From: Actinomycetes bacterium | Lineage (GTDB): Bacteria > Actinomycetota > Actinomycetes > Mycobacteriales > Micromonosporaceae | Direction of reading: 5' to 3' | Length of the DNA: 11,715 nucleotides | Assembly: GCA_023437285.1 (NCBI GenBank) | Contig: JAEZGP010000680.1 | Span: 1 to 11,715 of the forward strand | Shown here: positions 5,391-11,715 of the stretch, in pieces | Numbering within the stretch: position 1 is the stretch's first letter | Layout of the letters: every line of letters starts with the position of its first letter | The notes under the pieces: generated by a model | Database searches by the model: none | What the model saw: the letters and a program-made list of their open reading frames with translations, nothing else | Told to the model about the DNA's origin: nothing | Program-made: the position numbers and the translations under genes

Positions 5391-7370
5391 ATGGACACCC
5401 AGTACCTGGACGTCGCGATCGCGGTCGGCGCGGTGGCGGTGTGGTTCGCCGTGTACGCGGGTGCGCTCCTGGCCACCCGGCCGGCGTCGGTCACCCCGGC
5501 GCCGGCCACGCAGGACCTGCCGCCCGAGCCGCCCGCTGTGGCGAGCCTGCTCGCCAACCGTTGGGAGCTGACGGAGGACGCCGCCGAGGCGACCCTGCTC
5601 GACCTGGGTGCCCGACGCGTGCTGGAGTTCCGCCAGCCCGGCAACGACATCATGCACACCACCATCCACGTGCGCGACCCGCAGCCCGGCGGGCTCACCC
5701 GGTACGAGTACATGGTTCTCCAGCGGGTCGTCTCGCTGGCCAAGGGCGGCATGCTGCCCCTGAGCGCCCTCACCTTCCGTGACGAGAAGCAGGCTCAGGC
5801 GTGGTGGAAGCGGCTGCGCGCGGAGATCATCGCCGAGGCGCGCAACCGCGGCCTGTCCCAGCGGCGGCTCTCGGCGTCGGTCGTGACCGGCCTCAACCTG
5901 CTGGGCGCCGCCGCCGTGCTGCCGGCCGTGGTCGCCGTCTACCGGCACTCCGATTCGAGCAGCGGCGGCTCCTCGGTCGGCGTCGCCATCGTGCTGTTCG
6001 GCCTGCTGTCGTACGTCACGGGACGCAACCACGGCGAGCGGGACACGCCGGAGGGGCGGACGGCCGCGGCGCGCTGGCTGGGCGTGAAGGCGTGGCTGCG
6101 CGGCCACGAGTCGTTCGCTGACCTGCCGCCGGCCTCAGTGGCGGTGTGGGACCGCTACCTGGCCTACGGCGCGGCGGTCGGCGCGACCCGCGCGACGAGC
6201 GCGGCCATCGAGATGGGCATGGGCGACCACAAACTGGTCTGGTCGCACTTCGGCGGCACGTGGCACCGGGTGCGCGTGCGCTACCCGAGCCTGTGGTGGC
6301 GCTACGGCCGGACCGCGCCGCAGATCATCATCCGGGCGGTCATCGCCGGGGTGGCCGGCGCGCTGCTGTTGGGCCAGGTGAGCGGGTTCGTCGCCGGGTT
6401 GGGCGGGGGCGAGTTGAACCCGTTCGCGACCACCTTCGACCTGGTTTCCAAGATCATGCTGGTCGCCGGCGCGGTCGGCGTGGCGTACGGCGCCTACCTG
6501 CTCGTACGGGCGGTCGTGGACCTCGCCAGGCCGGTGACCATCACGGGCGAGGCGCTGTGGGTGCGGGTGTGGAAGCAGCACCCGGGCGGCGAGAACACGC
6601 CGCCCCGGCCCTGGCTGCACTACCTCGCCCTCGACGACGGCACGAGCGACCGGACGCGGGCCTGGGGCCTGCCCAGCGAATTCACCCGCCGGTTCGAACC
6701 GGGCGACACGGTGACGATCGTGGTCCGGCCGTGGAGCCGGCGCGTCGGCGAGGTGACGCTCGTCGAGCAGGGCCACGGCGCGCACACCACCGTGGCGCCC
6801 ACCGACGACAACACCGAGGCGCTGATCGCGCAGGCGATGGGCAGGGTACCGGCGGCGGGTGACGTGCCGGCCCAGCGTCCCGCGGTGGGCGGCGGCGCCG
6901 GGCTGGTCTCCTCGATCATCGGCGCGATGGCGGCCGGCGGCGCGCCGGCGGTAGACCTGCCACCGGTCGAGCAGCTCGTACCGGCCGACGAGGTGAGCCG
7001 GGCGATCGGCGCGCCGTGCGCGTACAAGGCGCTGCCGCCCGTACCGCTGATGCCCATGCGGACCGGGGAGTTCACCGGTCCGGACGGCAGGACGGTTCTG
7101 CAGGTGGTCGTCGGGTCGGGTCCGCTCGCGGCGGCGGCCGGCAAGGGTCGCGACCGCGGCACGCCGCTGCCCGGCATCGGCGACGAGGCCTACGCCCTGC
7201 GCGGGGTCGCCGTGGCCCGCCGGGGTGACGTCATGGTCAGCCTCAAGCTGGACGGGCCGGCCGAGGGCGTCGACCCGCGCAATCTCTACTGGCTGCTCGC
7301 GCAGGTCATCGGCCGTCTACCGGGCAAACAGCCGGCAGGTTCGCCCGGCGCCGTGTTGACTGAACCCTAA
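5391..7370 (+). CDS. DUF2207-type multi-pass membrane protein with an extra C-terminal domain
   Basis: A 659-residue predicted membrane protein of unknown biochemical function, partner of the upstream lemA. Hydrophobic segments are visible at about 8-27, 163-184, 195-210, 312-337 and 354-376. Residues about 45-150 resemble the cytoplasmic part of DUF2207/YciQ-like proteins (LLANRWELTEDAAEATLLDLGARRVL is read here as a winged-helix-like segment). TPEGRTAAARWLGVKAWL and the WDRYLAYGAAVGAT stretch (219-266) are typical of the conserved C-terminal half of that family. The large extracytoplasmic N-terminal domain and signal peptide seen in full-length DUF2207 proteins are missing. After a low-complexity Ala/Gly/Pro linker (about 485-522) comes a separate C-terminal domain (about 523-645) with LPGIGDEAY and RRGDVMVSL, which recalls DUF3558-like lipoprotein domains. 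No ribosome binding site precedes the ATG, and no other ATG, GTG or TTG start is available upstream before a stop. Translation may therefore be coupled to lemA, which ends 17 bp before. Confidence 0.8.
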   Translation: MDTQYLDVAIAVGAVAVWFAVYAGALLATRPASVTPAPATQDLPPEPPAVASLLANRWELTEDAAEATLLDLGARRVLEFRQPGNDIMHTTIHVRDPQPGGLTRYEYMVLQRVVSLAKGGMLPLSALTFRDEKQAQAWWKRLRAEIIAEARNRGLSQRRLSASVVTGLNLLGAAAVLPAVVAVYRHSDSSSGGSSVGVAIVLFGLLSYVTGRNHGERDTPEGRTAAARWLGVKAWLRGHESFADLPPASVAVWDRYLAYGAAVGATRATSAAIEMGMGDHKLVWSHFGGTWHRVRVRYPSLWWRYGRTAPQIIIRAVIAGVAGALLLGQVSGFVAGLGGGELNPFATTFDLVSKIMLVAGAVGVAYGAYLLVRAVVDLARPVTITGEALWVRVWKQHPGGENTPPRPWLHYLALDDGTSDRTRAWGLPSEFTRRFEPGDTVTIVVRPWSRRVGEVTLVEQGHGAHTTVAPTDDNTEALIAQAMGRVPAAGDVPAQRPAVGGGAGLVSSIIGAMAAGGAPAVDLPPVEQLVPADEVSRAIGAPCAYKALPPVPLMPMRTGEFTGPDGRTVLQVVVGSGPLAAAAGKGRDRGTPLPGIGDEAYALRGVAVARRGDVMVSLKLDGPAEGVDPRNLYWLLAQVIGRLPGKQPAGSPGAVLTEP

Positions 7371-7402
7371 CGGGGTAAGCGGAACCGGACGGAGGGGTGC
7401 CG

Positions 7403-8452
7403 ATGCGCGGATTGGTGGTCACCCCCGGGCAGGCGGGCAGCGCGCGCGTCGAGGAAACCCTGCCGGAACCGCCGGGAGCCGAGGGCGAGGTGCTGGTCGA
7501 GGGCCTGCTCGTGGGCGTGTGCGGGACCGACCGGGAGATCGTGGCCGGCGACTACGGGGACGCCCCGCCGGGTACGGGTCCCCGCCTCGTGCTCGGCCAC
7601 GAGGCGCTCGGCCGGGTGATCTCCGACGACAGCGGCCAGTTCGACCCCGGCGACCTGGTCACCGCGATCGTGCGGCGCCCCGACCCGATCCCGTGCCCGA
7701 GCTGCGCGGTCGGCGAGTGGGACATGTGCCGCAACGGCCTGTTCACGGAGTGCGGCATCAAGGAGCGGCACGGCTTCGCCCGCGAACGCTGGCGGGTGGA
7801 GGCCGATTTCGCCATCCCGCTGGAGGCGACCCTGCACGAGGTCGGCACGCTGCTGGAGCCGGCCAGCGTGGTGGCGAAGGCGTGGGATCAGATCGAGCGG
7901 GTCGGCGCGCGGTCGTTCTGGCGGCCGCGTACGGCGTTGATCACCGGAGCGGGCCCGATCGGCCTGCTGGCGGCCCTGCTCGGGGTGCAGCGCGGGCTGG
8001 ACGTGCACGTGCTGGACCGCGCCGAGGATGGGGCCAAACCCGAGCTCGTACGGGCATTGGGCGCCACGTACCACGCGGTGCCGGCCCCGGACACCGGCCT
8101 GGCGCCGGACATCGTCCTGGAGTGCACCGGCGCGGCCCCGGTGATCGTCGACGCGTTGGATGTGGTGGCCCCGGGCGGTGTGGTGTGCCTCACCGGGGTG
8201 TCCTCCGGCGGGCACAACATCAACTTCGATATCGGCGAGGCGAACCGCAACATCGTGCTGGAGAACAACGCCGTCATCGGCTCGGTCAACGCCAACCGCC
8301 GGCACTGGCAGGCCGCCGCCACGGCGATCGCGGCCGCCGATATCGGCTGGCTGCGGTCCATGATCACCCGTCGGGTGGCCCTGTCGGATTTCGCCCAGGC
8401 GCTGGAGCCTATGGTCGACGATGTGAAGGTCGTGCTGGACCTGCACGCGTGA
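7403..8452 (+). CDS. Glucose 1-dehydrogenase-like zinc-dependent MDR oxidoreductase
   Basis: A 349-residue medium-chain dehydrogenase, best matched in motif pattern to the archaeal-type glucose 1-dehydrogenase subfamily, which oxidises glucose (or galactose) to the lactone with NAD(P)+. The N-terminal GroES-like domain has the likely catalytic zinc ligands Cys40 (GVCGTDREI), His66-Glu67 (LGHEALG) and Glu152 (LLEPASVVAKAW). Cys98, Cys101 and Cys109, with Asp94 or Cys117, could hold a structural zinc. The Rossmann motif is TGAGPIGLLAA (181-191). The closing IGSVNANRRHW motif (292-302) is typical of the glucose dehydrogenase C-terminal domain rather than of general alcohol dehydrogenases. The ATG at 7403 is preferred because GGAGG (7391-7395) is 7 bp upstream; a GTG two codons earlier is too close to it. 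It starts 32 bp after the DUF2207-type gene and may share its transcript. Actual sugar preference and cofactor cannot be read from the sequence. Confidence 0.85.
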   Translation: MRGLVVTPGQAGSARVEETLPEPPGAEGEVLVEGLLVGVCGTDREIVAGDYGDAPPGTGPRLVLGHEALGRVISDDSGQFDPGDLVTAIVRRPDPIPCPSCAVGEWDMCRNGLFTECGIKERHGFARERWRVEADFAIPLEATLHEVGTLLEPASVVAKAWDQIERVGARSFWRPRTALITGAGPIGLLAALLGVQRGLDVHVLDRAEDGAKPELVRALGATYHAVPAPDTGLAPDIVLECTGAAPVIVDALDVVAPGGVVCLTGVSSGGHNINFDIGEANRNIVLENNAVIGSVNANRRHWQAAATAIAAADIGWLRSMITRRVALSDFAQALEPMVDDVKVVLDLHA

Positions 8453-8461
8453 CGTCCCGGC

Positions 8462-8490
8462 TTGACGATTAAACAAGACGGACGTACGGT
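8462..8490 (+). promoter_or_regulatory. Predicted vegetative promoter of acnA
   Basis: TTGACG (8462-8467) and TACGGT (8485-8490) are separated by exactly 17 bp, close to the TTGACA/TANNNT pattern recognised by the housekeeping sigma factor of actinomycetes. The predicted transcription start is about 8496-8498, which gives a leader of roughly 50 bases before the acnA GTG. It begins only 9 bp after the upstream dehydrogenase stop codon and suggests that acnA is transcribed on its own. Confidence 0.6.
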
Positions 8491-8495
8491 TTGCT

Positions 8496-8518
8496 GGGCG
8501 GGCGGTCCGCCGCCGCCC
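8496..8518 (+). promoter_or_regulatory. GC-rich hairpin at the predicted 5' end of acnA mRNA
   Basis: GGGCGG (8496-8501) pairs with CCGCCC (8513-8518). After a one-base bulge, CGG (8503-8505) pairs with CCG (8510-8512), closing a TCCG loop. The hairpin begins where transcription from the predicted promoter should start and ends 15 bp before the ribosome binding site AAAGGAG (8534-8540). It could stabilise the transcript end or modulate translation. It lacks a T tract, so it is not a classic terminator. Confidence 0.45.
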
Positions 8519-8546
8519 CTGACTTCCGCGACTAAAGGAGTGCGAC

Positions 8547-11282
<2,736 letters not shown>

Positions 11283-11301
11283 CCACCCTGACGAACGCTG
11301 A

Positions 11302-11323
11302 CCGGCGCGCGGCGCTGTGCCGG
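11302..11323 (+). terminator. GC-rich hairpin 19 bp after acnA
   Basis: CCGGC (11302-11306) pairs with GCCGG (11319-11323), with one further C-G and two G-U pairs possible inside. There is no T tract, which is common for actinomycete terminators. It is a plausible acnA terminator, alone or together with the stronger hairpin at 11339-11380. Confidence 0.35.
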
Positions 11324-11338
11324 CGCCTACTTGCCAGT

Positions 11339-11380
11339 AGGGTCGCCCTATAGGTATCCAGATGCATATAGGGCGACCCT
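11339..11380. terminator. Perfect 14-bp stem-loop in the convergent intergenic region
   Basis: AGGGTCGCCCTATA (11339-11352) and TATAGGGCGACCCT (11367-11380) are exact complements around a 14-bp loop. The stem works on either strand, so it could end transcription from both acnA and the convergent kinase gene. There is no T tract on either side; function is inferred from position and stem length. Confidence 0.5.
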
Positions 11381-11423
11381 GTAGGCGCCCAGCTACCAAT
11401 AGGGCGACCCTGTAGGCGCCCAG

Positions 11424-11450
11424 CCGCCAATAGGGCGACCCTACTGGCGG
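11424..11450 (-). terminator. Hairpin directly after the RIO kinase stop codon
   Basis: CCGCCA (11424-11429) pairs with TGGCGG (11445-11450). After one mismatch, TAGGG (11431-11435) pairs with CCCTA (11439-11443), closing a CGA loop. The hairpin begins one base after the minus-strand stop codon (11452-11454), a position suited to a terminator or to protecting the mRNA 3' end. No T tract follows. Confidence 0.5.
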
Positions 11451-11451
11451 T

Positions 11452-11715
11452 TCAGCGCAGGCCGGCCGCCCAGCGGAGTTCGGCGGCGAGCGCTTCGCCG
11501 TCGATGCCGGACACGCCCTTCGCGGCGAACCAGCCGGCCACGTTGTGCGCGTCGCGGGTCAGGAACTCCCCGCCCTGAGGATTGGCCACCACCTCCACGA
11601 TCTGGGGCAGGTCGATGACGATCAGGCGGCCATCGCGCACCAGCAGGTTGTACGCGGACAGGTCACCGTGGGTCCAGCCGGCCCGCGCCATCGTGGTCAT
11701 CGCGTCGACCAACTG
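11452..11715 (-). CDS. RIO-family protein kinase, C-terminal part (runs off the window)
   Basis: Only the last 87 residues lie inside the window; the reading frame is open to the right edge, so the true start is outside. The sequence carries the RIO-type catalytic loop THGDLSAYNLL, with its catalytic Asp and Asn, and the metal-binding IDLPQ that replaces the DFG motif of ordinary protein kinases. The following NPQGGEFLTRDAHNVAGWF segment is also typical of RIO1-like proteins. The family phosphorylates Ser or acts as an ATPase; RIO1 functions in ribosome maturation in eukaryotes and archaea, but the role of bacterial members is not settled. An internal TTG at 11710-11712 should not be taken as the start. 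The gene is convergent with acnA. Key residues are intact, so the visible part looks functional. Confidence 0.85.
   Translation of the reverse strand, partial: QLVDAMTTMARAGWTHGDLSAYNLLVRDGRLIVIDLPQIVEVVANPQGGEFLTRDAHNVAGWFAAKGVSGIDGEALAAELRWAAGLR

Larger units (their letters stand above)
11322..11450. repeat. 31-bp repeat cluster bounded by an 18-bp inverted repeat
   Basis: TAGGGCGACCCT occurs as direct copies at 11369-11380, 11400-11411 and 11431-11442, exactly 31 bp apart, and as an inverted copy at 11339-11350. The two full 31-bp units (11369-11399 and 11400-11430) differ at only two positions and share TGTAGGCGCCCAGC after the core. The reverse complement of that GTAGGCGCC also occurs at 11322-11330, next to the inverted copy. 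The outer copies form a perfect 18-bp inverted repeat: GCCAGTAGGGTCGCCCTA (11333-11350) against its complement (11431-11448). The cluster fills the gap between the convergent acnA and RIO kinase genes. There are no spacers, so it is not a CRISPR. I do not recognise the family. Confidence 0.88.

Overview
The window is very GC-rich DNA with strong G/C bias at third codon positions and purine-rich GGAGG-type ribosome binding sites. It looks like chromosomal DNA of a high-GC actinomycete. A Micromonosporaceae-like genome is my best guess from gene style, but nothing here proves the genus. Most of it encodes ordinary core metabolism and envelope genes. The unusual material is in two structured non-coding repeat tracts, one near each end.

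Layout: (1) Positions 1-553 hold a tandem array of 41/42-bp units with a dyad-like core, running off the left edge and ending in a unit whose core is a perfect 22-bp palindrome. (2) On the minus strand, asnB (glutamine-hydrolysing asparagine synthetase, 1196-3142) is followed by a Uma2-family PD-(D/E)XK nuclease-like gene (570-1145), 50 bp apart and probably co-transcribed. (3) Only 53 bp from the asnB start codon, a plus-strand series begins: an aminopeptidase P-type M24 peptidase (3196-4686), a LemA-family membrane protein (4795-5373), a DUF2207-type multi-pass membrane protein with an extra C-terminal domain (5391-7370), and a zinc-dependent glucose 1-dehydrogenase-like MDR enzyme (7403-8452). 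(4) acnA (aconitase, 8547-11282) follows, with its own near-consensus promoter and a GC-rich hairpin at the predicted 5' end of its mRNA. (5) A convergent intergenic region (11283-11451) carries 31-bp repeats bounded by an 18-bp inverted repeat, plus several hairpins. (6) The 3' part of a minus-strand RIO-family kinase gene (11452-11715) runs off the right edge.

The genes do not form one obvious pathway. LemA and the DUF2207-type protein are a familiar neighbour pair and probably work together at the membrane. AcnA and AsnB serve central carbon and nitrogen metabolism, and the glucose dehydrogenase-like enzyme oxidises sugar. I see no phage, transposase, CRISPR-Cas, tRNA or rRNA. I do not see a clear new defence or biosynthetic system. 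The best candidates for something undescribed are the two repeat tracts and the C-terminal domain fused to the DUF2207-type protein.
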